From: Tamilnaduibacter salinus
GTDB taxonomy: Bacteria; Pseudomonadota; Gammaproteobacteria; Pseudomonadales; Oleiphilaceae
DNA length: 64,000 nucleotides
Direction of reading: 5' to 3'
Assembly (NCBI RefSeq): GCF_003096655.1
Contig: NZ_QEKQ01000004.1
Location: forward strand, 186,001 to 250,000
Shown here: one piece after another, positions 53,232 to 61,778 of the stretch
Numbering within the stretch: the first letter of the stretch is position 1
How the letters are laid out: every line of letters begins with the position of its first letter
Position numbers and translations under genes: made by a program
The notes under the pieces: generated by a model
Told to the model about the DNA's origin: nothing
Seen by the model: the letters and a program-made list of their open reading frames with translations, nothing else
Databases searched by the model: none

Positions 53232-53272
53232 CCGTTACCGCGATCCCCTCGGGATTCCTGTGTTCAAGGACA

Positions 53273-53734
53273 CTAGATGACGGAGGCGGTGACCGGATGG
53301 GAGGGCCTGCTTTCTTGGTTGAGCGAGTCGATGGTGGCGATGGTGAAGATGTAGACGCCGGCTTCCAGGGTTAGTGTGTGTTCCGTGGCGCTTCCGTTGT
53401 TCACAGTGACGGACCGGAACTGCTCTTCGGTTTTAAGTCGATAACGGATTCGGTATCCCTCGATATCGGCAGGATATAGTTTGCTGCCGTCCATCCTCTT
53501 CCCCGGCGGCGTCCAGCGGAGTGTCACGGACGCCATTATCGACCCCGACTTGTTCCCGCCATCGGCGACGCTGCTGCCGGACGCGACTTCGTTGCTGGAA
53601 GCGACTCCGTTGCCGGAAGCGACGGTACCCGCTGCCGTCTCAGTGGTTTCCGGGTCTTTGCAGGCTGCGAGTAGAAAAGCGGTTGCGAAGAAGATGGTGC
53701 TGGCGATCAGGCGTTTTGAGCGTATCGCTGACAT
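53273..53734 (-). CDS. Lipoprotein with fibronectin type III-like domain
   Basis: A 153-residue lipoprotein. The signal peptide ends at a lipobox LLAAC (Cys25), after which a spacer of repeated VASGN/VASSN/VASGSS units leads to a fibronectin type III-like domain (about 65-153) with SVTLRWTPPGKRMDGS and the strand pairs IEGYRIRYRL and VYIFTIATIDSLNQES. It probably sits on the periplasmic or outer face and may bind proteins or sugars; no catalytic motif exists. Its stop TAG is inside CTAGTGTCC, which resembles a Family 1 end (see findings). It is not clearly linked to a neighbour. Confidence 0.8.
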   Translation of the reverse strand: MSAIRSKRLIASTIFFATAFLLAACKDPETTETAAGTVASGNGVASSNEVASGSSVADGGNKSGSIMASVTLRWTPPGKRMDGSKLYPADIEGYRIRYRLKTEEQFRSVTVNNGSATEHTLTLEAGVYIFTIATIDSLNQESRPSHPVTASVI

Positions 53735-53879
53735 GTTGATGGCACCGCTGAACGATGGATGTCAGAGGGACAACCCGGGTGCGTGCGCATCCCTCCTCCA
53801 AGTGACTGCCTATTATGCCGATACCCAGCTGTATCGCAACCAGTCTTCGCGATCCATTACCGGACCGTAACCGCACGAG

Positions 53880-53898
53880 ACACCAGACGGGACACTAG
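53880..53898. repeat. Remnant of a Family 1 element end
   Basis: The sequence ACACCAGACGGGACACTAG repeats the right-hand end of Family 1 (ACCAGACGGGACACTAG) without the rest of the element. Its last four bases are shared with the first four of Family 2 copy B, so this may be a leftover Family 1 terminus into which Family 2 inserted. Confidence 0.6.
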
Positions 53899-54063
53899 GA
53901 GCCTGCGCGGTAGAAAGTCGCACCGCTGCGACCGCCCCACTGCGGTCCCTTTTGAGCGCTCATTTTCGTTACATAGAACCACTATGCGCCTCAAATGACC
54001 GTCAAAATGCCCTCGCAGTGGGACGATCTCGCCTGGCACGATTTCTACCGCGCAGACTCCTAG
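53895..54063. mobile_element. Family 2 palindromic MITE-like element, copy B
   Basis: A 169-bp element very similar to 47178-47347 with the same CTAGGAG(T/C)CTGCGCGG ends and CTAG at both termini. It lies in the 445-base gap between the lipoprotein gene and the phasin-like gene. A few inner stem bases differ, so the fold is kept but slightly altered. The left end overlaps a Family 1 terminal remnant. Outside it, 53735-53879 and 54064-54179 show no gene. Confidence 0.88.
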
Positions 54064-54179
54064 TATGAACATTCTAATTTTTCGACGTACGGTTTTCTGC
54101 GAATCGCAGTCAAAGGTTCGCCAGCCGACGATGAGCGAGCCTTGAGTCAATCATCCCTTTCCGTCGAAGGAGTAGCACC

Positions 54180-54626
54180 ATGGGTAAACTGAAGAACTAT
54201 CAGGAACAGATTCAGGAAGTTGTTGAGAAAGGTATCAACGCGGCTGAGGAGCAGCAGAAGAAGCTGGCCGAGAAGCCGTTTGAGTATGCTGAAAAGCTTG
54301 AAGCAGACGTTCGTGAATACAGCGTCAAGAGCCTTCGTCAGCGTTATGACGGCTACAGCGAAAGCCTGTTCGAGCAACTGCGGGGCCTGAACAGCCGGTT
54401 CGGCAGCTTCGCTGCGGACCTGGTCGCCAAGCTGGAGAAGGAAGCGGCTGAAGGCGCAGACGCCGTGTCTGAAGCGGGCGAGAAGGTGTCTGAAACCGCT
54501 CAAACGGCCAAGAAGCAGACCACATCATCTTCGTCCACTGCCAAGAAGAGCACGGCGAAGTCGTCTTCCGCCAAGACCAGCACGGCGAAAAAGAGCACGG
54601 CCAAGAAGTCGACGGCTTCCGCGTAA
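54180..54626 (+). CDS. Phasin-like protein with histone H1-like tail
   Basis: A 148-residue protein in two parts. Residues 1-90 form long amphipathic helices (LKNYQEQIQEVVEKGINAAEEQ, LRQRYDGYSESLFEQLRGLN and SFAADLVAKLEKEAAEGA), as in phasins that coat polyhydroxyalkanoate granules. Residues 105-148 are made of Lys/Thr/Ser/Ala repeats (STAKKSTAKSSSAKTSTAKK), like the tails of PhaF and histone H1 proteins that bind DNA. PhaF joins granules to nucleoid in Pseudomonas; a similar tether is possible. No PHA synthase is in the window, so granule function is not certain. It has a good AAGGAG site and is followed by a strong terminator. Confidence 0.75.
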   Translation: MGKLKNYQEQIQEVVEKGINAAEEQQKKLAEKPFEYAEKLEADVREYSVKSLRQRYDGYSESLFEQLRGLNSRFGSFAADLVAKLEKEAAEGADAVSEAGEKVSETAQTAKKQTTSSSSTAKKSTAKSSSAKTSTAKKSTAKKSTASA

Positions 54627-54666
54627 ACCGCTGACTCTGTCAGGTGCGCACTCAGCGCGCCGACTG

Positions 54667-54696
54667 AAAAGGGCACCGCGGGGCGGTGCCTTTTTT
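54667..54696 (+). terminator. Intrinsic terminator after the phasin-like gene
   Basis: Stem GGCACCGC/GCGGTGCC with three bases between the arms, followed by six T. It ends the phasin transcript; the T run reaches into the stop codon of the convergent DUF4124 gene. Confidence 0.93.
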
Positions 54697-55348
54697 ACGT
54701 CGGGCCATCGGCGTCGGGCAGTTCGATGGAAAGGGTGCGCTCCTTGCCGGTGATGGTTTCCAGCCGCCGAATCTTCTCCTCGTATTCCTCACGGATGACG
54801 CGTGTTTCCGCCTGCTGTTCCTCAATCTCGCTGCGGATCTCTTTGATTCGGGACTGGAGGCGATCAATTCTCTCGGTAACCGCCTCCGAGACCGTCTGGC
54901 CGGCGCGTTCCATATCCGCGGCACGCTGTTCCTGCTCGGCCAGCTGGCTGCGTACAACGGAGATGTTGCCGCGCTTGAGCTGAACGAGGCTGCGTCGTTC
55001 CTCAAGCTTGCGACGCAGGGCCCGGACCGCATCGTCCGGGTGGCTGTACGTGCGGAGCAGCTCCGCATCCTGTTTGCGCTGGGCTTCCTGTTGTGCTTTT
55101 CGCTCCTGACGCGCCTTGCGGGCCTCAATCTCTTCTTCCGTCGGCGCCGGTTCGACCCGCTCGATCACACGGCCCTGCGAGTTGAGGATGTCATAGCCTC
55201 GCTCGGAGGCATTTGAGGGAACGGTATTGCTGATGACCGTCTTACCGTTCTCGTCCGTGTACCGATACATTGTTGACGCCACGGCGAGAGCCGGAGTCAG
55301 ACCGATACACAGCGCTGTTGCCAGAATCGCCTGTCGTTTGGCTGTCAT
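54695..55348 (-). CDS. DUF4124 protein with coiled coil
   Basis: A 217-residue exported protein. A signal peptide (ILATALCIGLTPALAVAS) leads into a DUF4124 segment (MYRYTDENGKTVISNTVP, about residues 26-45), a small fold that often starts periplasmic envelope proteins in gammaproteobacteria. The remainder (about 65-205) is an almost continuous coiled coil (IDRLQSRIKEIRSEIEEQQA and REEYEEKIRRLETITGKE). The layout is that of a structural or scaffold protein in the periplasm. Function unknown. It faces the phasin-like gene and starts about 90 bases before the Family 1 element copy B. Confidence 0.85.
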   Translation of the reverse strand: MTAKRQAILATALCIGLTPALAVASTMYRYTDENGKTVISNTVPSNASERGYDILNSQGRVIERVEPAPTEEEIEARKARQERKAQQEAQRKQDAELLRTYSHPDDAVRALRRKLEERRSLVQLKRGNISVVRSQLAEQEQRAADMERAGQTVSEAVTERIDRLQSRIKEIRSEIEEQQAETRVIREEYEEKIRRLETITGKERTLSIELPDADGPT

Positions 55349-55436
55349 GTCTCGCGGATTCCGGTGATGATGAGGATGAGTTTTAACATCTTCAGGATAA
55401 CAGAAAGCGCCAAGGCAACACGGTCGGCTCGTGTTA

Positions 55437-55706
55437 CTAGTGTCCCGTCTGGTTAATTCGCTGATCTACTGAGCGCCTGAACGCTTTGAGAGCAAGGCGC
55501 GGTGGCGACGGTTTGGTGGTTCCAAATCGAGCTGCCGCAACACCGCTATCAAAGCGTTCAGGCGCTCCCGGAGGGCGCACCGCTGACGCCTCTGGACCTG
55601 CGTTGCCAACCCTTGATGTAGAACCACCACACCGGCGGCCTGGCGCCTTGGCCAGAGGCGTCAGCGGTACGCAGTAGGTCAACGAATTAACCAGACGGGA
55701 CACTAG
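55437..55706. mobile_element. Family 1 structured MITE-like element, copy B
   Basis: Near-identical to 23160-23429 but in reverse orientation, 270 bp with CTAG at both ends and no length difference in the 266-bp body. Hairpin B comes first here and hairpin A second; the hairpin B stem (GCGCCTGAACGCTTTG and its mirror) is intact and hairpin A has one mismatch. It lies between the DUF4124 gene and pyrE. Its right-hand CTAG provides the TAG stop codon of pyrE (GTC TAG). Both copies preserve an 88-codon open frame, best explained by recent copying. Confidence 0.92.
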
Positions 55707-56341
55707 ACGCCGTAGGCCTGTCGGTAAGCCTCGACTCTCTCGGCACGGTCTGAAAAACCGGGCGTTTCCCGGAGGTACGCGAGAATCTGCTCCAGCCGGA
55801 CAATGCTAACCACCGGCAGATCGAACTCGGCCTCAACCTCCTGAATGGCGGAACGGTCGCTCTGGCCCCGTTCCTGTCGGTCGAGGGCAATCAGCACGCC
55901 CGCCGGCTCGGCGCCGGCGGCACGGATGGTGTCGATGGACTCGCGGATGGCGGTGCCGGCGGTGATCACGTCGTCGATGATAAGCACTCTGCCCTGAAGT
56001 GGGGCGCCGACGATGTTGCCGCCCTCGCCATGCTCCTTGGCCTCTTTGCGATTGAAGGCCCAGGGGCGATCATCGCCCTTGTCGGCAAGGGCCATTGCGG
56101 TGGCTGTGCCCAGCGGAATGCCCTTATAGGCAGGGCCGAACAGCATGTCATAATTCAGGCCGCTATTTTGCAGGGCATTCGCGTAGGCTCGGCCGAGCTG
56201 CAGAAGGTCGCTGCCGGTGTCGAACAGGCCAGCGTTGAAAAAGTAGGGGCTGGTCCGTCCGGACTTGAGTGTGAAGTCACCGAAACGAAGCACGTTCCGG
56301 CGTATGGCAAAGTCGATGAAATCTCGCTGATAGTCGTGCAT
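55703..56341 (-). CDS. pyrE: Orotate phosphoribosyltransferase
   Basis: Converts orotate and PRPP to OMP in pyrimidine synthesis. About 212 residues. The start region [40 protein letters not shown] and the PRPP-binding loop [19 protein letters not shown] are diagnostic, as is GPAYKGIPL. The ATG at 56341 is preferred over a GTG nine bases earlier. It is divergent from crc, as in Pseudomonas. The TAG stop is supplied by the terminal CTAG of Family 1 copy B, and the normal C terminus [10 protein letters not shown] suggests that the insertion fell exactly on the stop codon. Confidence 0.95.
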   Translation of the reverse strand: MHDYQRDFIDFAIRRNVLRFGDFTLKSGRTSPYFFNAGLFDTGSDLLQLGRAYANALQNSGLNYDMLFGPAYKGIPLGTATAMALADKGDDRPWAFNRKEAKEHGEGGNIVGAPLQGRVLIIDDVITAGTAIRESIDTIRAAGAEPAGVLIALDRQERGQSDRSAIQEVEAEFDLPVVSIVRLEQILAYLRETPGFSDRAERVEAYRQAYGV

Positions 56342-56413
56342 TCCGGGCACTCTCGGAGCTTTTCAATTGGTGCGAAAACGGTATCATACACGCAAAATTC
56401 TCAGGGATTACAT

Positions 56414-57220
56414 ATGCGGGTTGTTTCCATCAGCGTCAACGGTCTTAAGCAGGCCATTGAAAACGGGTTCTTTGAGTGGCTGAAAAGCCAGGACGCCGAT
56501 GTGGTCTGTGTGCAGGACCATCGCATGAGGGCCTGGGAGTTTGACGACCCGCGGTACACGCCGGAAGGCTACGAAGCCTATTTCATTGACGGGGAAGAGA
56601 ACGAGCAGGGCAGCGTCGGGATCTATACGCGCCATTTCCCGAAGGCCATCATTTATGGGTTTGCCAATGAGCAGGCGGATCGGGAAGGCCGGTTCCTGCA
56701 GGCCGATTTCGACAAGGTGAGCGTGGCCTGTGTGCTGGCCCCCTGTGCCCTGGGCCGAGAAGATGAGCCGCTGGGCGATACCGATGAAACCCGGCTCGAT
56801 CACAAGGATGCCTTCATGCAGGCGTTTGGCCTGCATATGCAGAAAACGCTCCGCAAACGCCGCCAGTTCATCTTCGGTGCCAACCTGCAGACCGCCCATC
56901 ACGTGACCGACACCAGTCCGCGCTACCACAAGCTGGATGTGTCTGGCTTCCTGCCCCACGAGCGTGCCTGGCTGGACCGGCTGTTCGAGGAGATGGGCTG
57001 TATTGACGCTTTCCGTGAAATCAACAAGGAAGGGAATCAGTTCACTTGGTGGCCCGAGTGGGCCGAGGGCTGGCGCAAACACGCCGGCTGGCGTACCGAC
57101 TACCAGCTCACCACGCCGGGTATCCGCCGTCGCATTGAAGACGCCTGGATCGATGATTCAACCCGCTTCTCCGACCATGCGCCGGTGATCGTCGATTACG
57201 ACATTGAGATTGGGTTCTGA
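56414..57220 (+). CDS. crc: Catabolite repression control protein Crc
   Basis: About 268 residues with the exonuclease III/endonuclease fold. In Pseudomonas, Crc joins Hfq on A-rich mRNA sites to repress catabolic genes. The matching stretches include VVSISVNGLKQAIENGFFEWL, DADVVCVQDHRMRAWEFDDP, RFLQADFDKVSVACVL, NQFTWWPEWAEGW and a SDHAPVIVDYDIEIGF ending. Typical ExoIII catalytic residues are altered (GANLQTAHHV where ExoIII has GDFN-type), which favours Crc over a nuclease. It is divergent from pyrE. The RNA partner crcZ is not seen in this window. Confidence 0.9.
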   Translation: MRVVSISVNGLKQAIENGFFEWLKSQDADVVCVQDHRMRAWEFDDPRYTPEGYEAYFIDGEENEQGSVGIYTRHFPKAIIYGFANEQADREGRFLQADFDKVSVACVLAPCALGREDEPLGDTDETRLDHKDAFMQAFGLHMQKTLRKRRQFIFGANLQTAHHVTDTSPRYHKLDVSGFLPHERAWLDRLFEEMGCIDAFREINKEGNQFTWWPEWAEGWRKHAGWRTDYQLTTPGIRRRIEDAWIDDSTRFSDHAPVIVDYDIEIGF

Positions 57221-57234
57221 AAAACGGTTGGTTG

Positions 57235-57385
57235 GCCACGGAAAAACTCGGAAATCACGGAAACGCCTTCAAGCAACACTTGGAGGGTCAGACAGTTTTA
57301 AAGTCTGAGGGTTTTAAAGTTGGCAAAGTGTGCATCTCAGGCGCTTGTCCGCCTTAAAACTTTCGGACTTTAAGACCTTGAAACC
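57235..57385. repeat. Composite repeat between crc and rph
   Basis: The gap of 217 bases between two convergent stops holds CCACGGAAAAACTCGGAAATCA, then AGTTTTAAAGTCTGAGGGTTTTAAAGT at about 57295-57320, and further on the mirror CTTAAAACTTTCGGACTTTAAG near 57352-57374. It combines the CACGGAAAA and GTTTTAAAGT motifs seen at 10.4, 32.6 and 43.6 kb. Confidence 0.75.
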
Positions 57386-57437
57386 ATTCGTGTCCGAGGC
57401 GAAAAACGATCCTTCCCTGGATCGATCTTCAGGCGCG

Positions 57438-58157
57438 TCAGCCTTCTTCCAACGCCTTCTTCTGGATCTCAAACAGCTGGTTGATACCCTGCTTGGCCAG
57501 GTTCAGCATGCTGTCCAGTTCGGACTGCTCGAATGGCTCGCCTTCAGCGGTGCCCTGCAGTTCGATGAAGCCGCCCCGGTCCGTCATGATCACGTTCATG
57601 TCCGTCTCCGCCGACGAATCTTCCGGGTAGTCCAGGTCGGCCACCGCAGCGCCTTCGTAGATGCCGACGGACAACGCCGCAACCATCTGTTTCAGCGGCG
57701 AGGCTTTCAGAGTGCCTTTGGCGACCATGCTATTGAGGGCATCGACCAGTGCCACGCAGCCGCCGGTGATCGCGGCGGTGCGGGTGCCGCCATCGGCCTG
57801 GATGACGTCGCAGTCAATGGTGATGCTGTTTTCGCCGAGCTTTTTCAGATCCACGGCGGCGCGCAGTGAGCGCCCGATCAGCCGCTGGATCTCGACGGTG
57901 CGCCCGCCCTGCTTGCCGCGGGCGGCCTCGCGGCCCATTCGGCTGCCGGTGGAGCGGGGCAGCATACCGTACTCCGCAGTGATCCAGCCCTGACCGGCCC
58001 CGCGCAGAAACGGTGGTACCTTGTTCTCGACAGAGGCCGTGCAGATCACTTTCGTGTCGCCGAATTCAATCAGCACAGAGCCTTCAGCGTGCTTGGTGTA
58101 CTGGCGTGTGATGCGCACATCACGCGGTTGTTCCGGTGCGCGTCCACTCGGTCGCAT
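57438..58157 (-). CDS. rph: Ribonuclease PH
   Basis: Phosphorolytic 3'-5' exoribonuclease that trims tRNA 3' ends. The 239-residue length fits. The start [33 protein letters not shown] is standard, and the later segments [21 protein letters not shown] and [20 protein letters not shown] carry the phosphate-binding and active-site residues. The ATG at 58157 follows AGGGGAT. It is divergent from yicC, the usual gammaproteobacterial arrangement, and convergent with crc across the repeat-rich gap. Confidence 0.95.
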   Translation of the reverse strand: MRPSGRAPEQPRDVRITRQYTKHAEGSVLIEFGDTKVICTASVENKVPPFLRGAGQGWITAEYGMLPRSTGSRMGREAARGKQGGRTVEIQRLIGRSLRAAVDLKKLGENSITIDCDVIQADGGTRTAAITGGCVALVDALNSMVAKGTLKASPLKQMVAALSVGIYEGAAVADLDYPEDSSAETDMNVIMTDRGGFIELQGTAEGEPFEQSELDSMLNLAKQGINQLFEIQKKALEEG

Positions 58158-58313
58158 GGAATCCCCTTTCATAACGGATGAGTATGTGGAAACGGCCGTT
58201 GAGAGACGGCCGGTTTCGGCTGGAAAAGAGCGCAGAGTGTAACACGTCCCCTCCGCTGCGTTGCGCTGGTAGACTGGGTGAGCCAATCGCTTTCACCCGA
58301 CCGGAGTTGCGTG

Positions 58314-59180
58314 ATGATCCGAAGCATGACCGCGTTTGCCCGAAAGGATACCGAGGGGGCCTGGGGAACACTCACCTGCGAACTCCGAACCGTCAATCAC
58401 CGGTATCTGGAGCCGTCTCTGCGATTGCCGGAAGGACTCCGTGAGCTGGAAAACGAGCTGCGCGAGACGCTGCGGACCCGCCTGGGACGGGGCAAGGTGG
58501 ACGTGGGGATGCGGCTGAACCTTCAGGAAAATACCGAGGAAGGGCTCACGGTCAACATGGCGCTGGCCGAGTCGCTCAACCACGCCGCGCGCCAGGTGAA
58601 TCGTATTCTCGACAATCCGGCCCATGTCAGCGCCCTGGAAGTGCTGCGCTGGCCGGGTGTGCTGGAAGCGCCGGCCCACAACATGGCACCCGTCCATGAG
58701 GCAGCCCGGCAACTCTTTGGTGAGGCACTCGATGAATTGATCACTGTGCGCGAACGCGAGGGCGAACGGCTACGTCCGTTGTTCGACGAGCGCCTCACGG
58801 AGATGAGCGACCGGGTCGCAGAGGTGCGCTCGGCAATGCCCCGGCTGCTGGAGCGTCAGTCTGAGCAGATCCGAGAGCGGTTTCAGGCTGCCGGTGTGGA
58901 GCTTGACGAGGACCGTCTGGCGCAGGAGCTGACACTGCTGGCGCAGAAGTCGGATGTGTCGGAGGAGCTGGACCGTCTCGATGCCCACGTCCGGGAAGTC
59001 CGTGAAACGCTCGACGCCGACAGGCCGATCGGCCGACGCCTCGACTTCCTGATGCAGGAGCTCAACCGGGAAGCGAACACCCTGAGCAGCAAATCCCTGG
59101 ACGCCGACGTCACTCGCCATGCGGTGAGCCTGAAGGTGCTGATCGAGCAGATGCGCGAACAGGTGCAGAACCTGGAGTAG
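58314..59180 (+). CDS. yicC: YicC/YloC family endoribonuclease
   Basis: A 288-residue cytoplasmic endoribonuclease that, in E. coli, helps degrade the small RNA RyhB. The N-terminal signature MIRSMTAFARKDTEGAWGTLTCELRTVNHRYLEPSLRLPEGL and the C-terminal DUF1732 part (DRPIGRRLDFLMQELNREANTLSSKS) are unmistakable. The ATG at 58314 is preferred, with GGAG upstream. It is divergent from rph. The following genes switch to an AT-rich stretch. Confidence 0.94.
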   Translation: MIRSMTAFARKDTEGAWGTLTCELRTVNHRYLEPSLRLPEGLRELENELRETLRTRLGRGKVDVGMRLNLQENTEEGLTVNMALAESLNHAARQVNRILDNPAHVSALEVLRWPGVLEAPAHNMAPVHEAARQLFGEALDELITVREREGERLRPLFDERLTEMSDRVAEVRSAMPRLLERQSEQIRERFQAAGVELDEDRLAQELTLLAQKSDVSEELDRLDAHVREVRETLDADRPIGRRLDFLMQELNREANTLSSKSLDADVTRHAVSLKVLIEQMREQVQNLE

Positions 59181-59308
59181 CTGTTTCGATGGTGGAGCGG
59201 CCCACCACCAGCGGCGGCGGGCAACTCTGCGATGAAGTCCCTTTTTAGGCGCCAGTGTCCTCTCTGGGGCGGGAGTTTCCAGAGGTGATTGGCTGCGGGA
59301 CTGAGGGG

Positions 59309-59740
59309 TTAGTACGCGTCGTATTTGTTTTCAATCTGCCGTTTTTTGGAAATAAATTGTTGTTTTGAAATTGTCTCCATCATCAACTTGTCTTCCAGTT
59401 GACTAACGGCCTTATTCTTTTTTCGTTGGAGCGTTTGTTTGGTCGCGTAGTAGTTGATCGATTGAGCGCCTTGGTAGCCGCTGACTGGGTCCCACAGAAT
59501 TGACACTGGCCAGAATAAGAGATTTACGATTCCAGCTCCATATTCGCGAACATAGAAAGAGCCGCCTCCCGGCAAAAGCCCCAAAGCGGCCGCCGCACCT
59601 GGATTCTTCTCCTCAATAGCCAGCCCTTTTGCCTGATATCCTCTAAGCTCCTGTTTCTGTCCCCCAGTCAACGGTGTTGCGCAGCCGGTAATAACGGCAA
59701 TAGCGATGGTGGCGATGGCAAGTCGGATTGATGCTCTCAT
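59309..59740 (-). CDS. Small lipoprotein, AT-rich gene
   Basis: A 143-residue lipoprotein with lipobox VITGC (Cys20). After a charged helix (GGQKQELRGYQAKGLAIEEK) comes a small hydrophobic helix-turn region (AAAALGLLPGGGSFYVREYGAGIVNLLFWPVSILWD) that recalls TM2-domain proteins, so it may be a peripheral envelope component. The lysine-rich tail (TLQRKKNKAVSQLEDKL and QFISKKRQIENKYDAY) is helical. The composition is clearly more AT-rich than the neighbours, which suggests acquisition from elsewhere. It follows the next lipoprotein gene at 3 bases and is probably translated from one mRNA with it. Confidence 0.72.
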   Translation of the reverse strand: MRASIRLAIATIAIAVITGCATPLTGGQKQELRGYQAKGLAIEEKNPGAAAALGLLPGGGSFYVREYGAGIVNLLFWPVSILWDPVSGYQGAQSINYYATKQTLQRKKNKAVSQLEDKLMMETISKQQFISKKRQIENKYDAY

Positions 59741-59743
59741 TGC

Positions 59744-60406
59744 TTATGATCCCTGTGTTGCAAAACCTTTTTCTTCTACCTGCTTGAAGAAGGTGTTGAG
59801 TGTCTGGTGGAGCTGCTGTTCGTAAAGCTGCTTGGAAGCTCGATAGAGTGGTGTCAGCGACTCGTAGAAGGCAGCCTGATGGTCAGCTTTATCGCGAATC
59901 TCGAATCGCTTCTGGTGAACCGTTGAGCCACTATTCGTCTTGAGCTCATACACGGCGTCGAATTCTGCAGTGATGTCCCAAAGGTCTGGTCCGAGCCCGA
60001 GCGTGAAAAGACCAATTCCGAAACTTTTCAGAAATTCATAGTCCCAAGCTGTCGGGCCGTGCTTTTTATAGGCCTTGATGCGGACGCTCATCAAGTAGTC
60101 GGCAGACGTTTCGGACGTTACGGTCGCCATTCCTGCCGGCAAATGGGATTGGATAATGCTATCGGTATTGGCAAGTGTTCTCCGCGAGACAGAAGAGAGT
60201 TCCGATTCACCAATAGGCGACATCGGTTGCTGTTCGATGTCGTTCAGGATGCCGGGTTCTGGCTGACTATAAAGAATGTCATGGTGAATCGTTTTTTGAT
60301 TGAAATCGTCGCTGACGATTTTGTATGAATCGGGCGCTTGAAATTGAGCATGGCTGGCGCAGCCCGAGAGCGCGATAGCTATAAAAGCTGTGAAAAATGG
60401 TCTCAT
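59744..60406 (-). CDS. Second lipoprotein of the AT-rich pair
   Basis: A 220-residue lipoprotein with a short signal peptide ending in lipobox ALSGC (Cys16). The mature part begins with a polar segment and contains a likely beta-rich domain around TVTSETSADYLMSVRIKAYK, then GPTAWDYEFLKSFGIGLFTLGLGPDLWDITAEFDAVYEL and the tail TLNTFFKQVEEKGFATQGS. I do not recognise a family, although the strand-rich core resembles outer-membrane assembly or stress lipoproteins. AGGAGG precedes the ATG at 60406. Like its partner it is AT-rich against the surrounding genome. Confidence 0.7.
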   Translation of the reverse strand: MRPFFTAFIAIALSGCASHAQFQAPDSYKIVSDDFNQKTIHHDILYSQPEPGILNDIEQQPMSPIGESELSSVSRRTLANTDSIIQSHLPAGMATVTSETSADYLMSVRIKAYKKHGPTAWDYEFLKSFGIGLFTLGLGPDLWDITAEFDAVYELKTNSGSTVHQKRFEIRDKADHQAAFYESLTPLYRASKQLYEQQLHQTLNTFFKQVEEKGFATQGS

Positions 60407-60571
60407 CTCGTAGCCTCCTATCTTTAGGGGGCGAAAGATTAAGTCAAAGTAATTTGTGGTGTGAAGTGCCTTTATCAAAAAATAACAATTGGAGTCGTTG
60501 ATTTTTCTAAGTATTTTGTGTCGTTGGGCTGATTGGTGCCGGCATTACTGTGCAGGGAGTTCCAAGATACT

Positions 60572-60577
60572 TATAAT
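60572..60577 (+). promoter_or_regulatory. Consensus -10 hexamer upstream of gmk
   Basis: A perfect TATAAT stands about 50 bases before the gmk start. No good -35 is visible, so this is only a candidate promoter. The rest of the 219-base gap between the lipoprotein and gmk genes is AT-rich and shows nothing more. Confidence 0.4.
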
Positions 60578-60607
60578 GCTGCGGCCCGAGGTGGGCGGTC
60601 GGAATAA

Positions 60608-61264
<657 letters not shown>

Positions 61265-61270
61265 CGCCTC

Positions 61271-61299
61271 TTTCCAAGCTGCTAACAAGCGACTATACT
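61271..61299 (+). promoter_or_regulatory. Candidate sigma-70 promoter of rpoZ
   Basis: TTTCCA (61271-61276) and TATACT (61294-61299) stand 17 bases apart. The -10 is strong and the -35 weak. It sits just after the gmk stop and would drive rpoZ from about 61306. Confidence 0.55.
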
Positions 61300-61370
61300 A
61301 CGCGGTCCGCTGCGTCCGGCGATGCAGCACCGAATTCCATCCTTAAGCTGAACGTTGTTTCGGGGTAACC

Positions 61371-61646
61371 ATGGCACGAGTCACCGTAGAAGATTGTCTG
61401 GATCACGTGGATAACCGGTTTGAGCTGGTCATGCTGGCCACCAAACGGGCCCGGCAACTGTCCACGCAGAATGTGGATCCGATGGTGGATGAGGAAAACG
61501 ACAAGCCCACGGTGATTGCACTGCGTGAGATTTCCGGCGGGCTGGTGGATCGCAACATCCTCAATCACGACGAGTCCGAGGAAGAGGCGGCGGAAGCGGC
61601 CGACACTCAGGCGGGTGGTGGCGACGCCCCGTCCGAGGCCGAATAA
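61371..61646 (+). CDS. rpoZ: RNA polymerase omega subunit
   Basis: A 91-residue subunit that stabilises the beta-prime subunit and helps ppGpp bind RNA polymerase. The N-terminal [30 protein letters not shown] is highly conserved. The C-terminal tail is acidic ([18 protein letters not shown]), as in many gammaproteobacteria. It is followed by spoT, whose product controls the level of ppGpp that acts through omega. GGGGT precedes the ATG. Confidence 0.96.
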   Translation: MARVTVEDCLDHVDNRFELVMLATKRARQLSTQNVDPMVDEENDKPTVIALREISGGLVDRNILNHDESEEEAAEAADTQAGGGDAPSEAE

Positions 61647-61713
61647 CCCCGGTACGTCGTTCCAACCTCCTTTCGCGGGCCGCATTCCTGCGGCCCGGCA
61701 TGCTGCTTGCCGG

Positions 61714-61741
61714 TTGAAATCTGCGCCACGACTTATATAGT
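61714..61741 (+). promoter_or_regulatory. Candidate sigma-70 promoter of spoT
   Basis: TTGAAA (61714-61719) and TATAGT (61736-61741) are separated by 16 bases. Transcription would start near 61748, directly before a terminator-like hairpin in the spoT leader. Confidence 0.55.
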
Positions 61742-61754
61742 GATAGGTAGTGAC

Positions 61755-61778
61755 CCTGAACGCTCGTTCAGGCTTTTT
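61755..61778 (+). terminator. Terminator-like hairpin in the spoT leader
   Basis: A 7-bp stem CCTGAAC/GTTCAGG with loop GCTC is followed by a C and five T. It looks like an intrinsic terminator placed between rpoZ and spoT, downstream of the candidate spoT promoter, and may attenuate expression. Confidence 0.65.
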
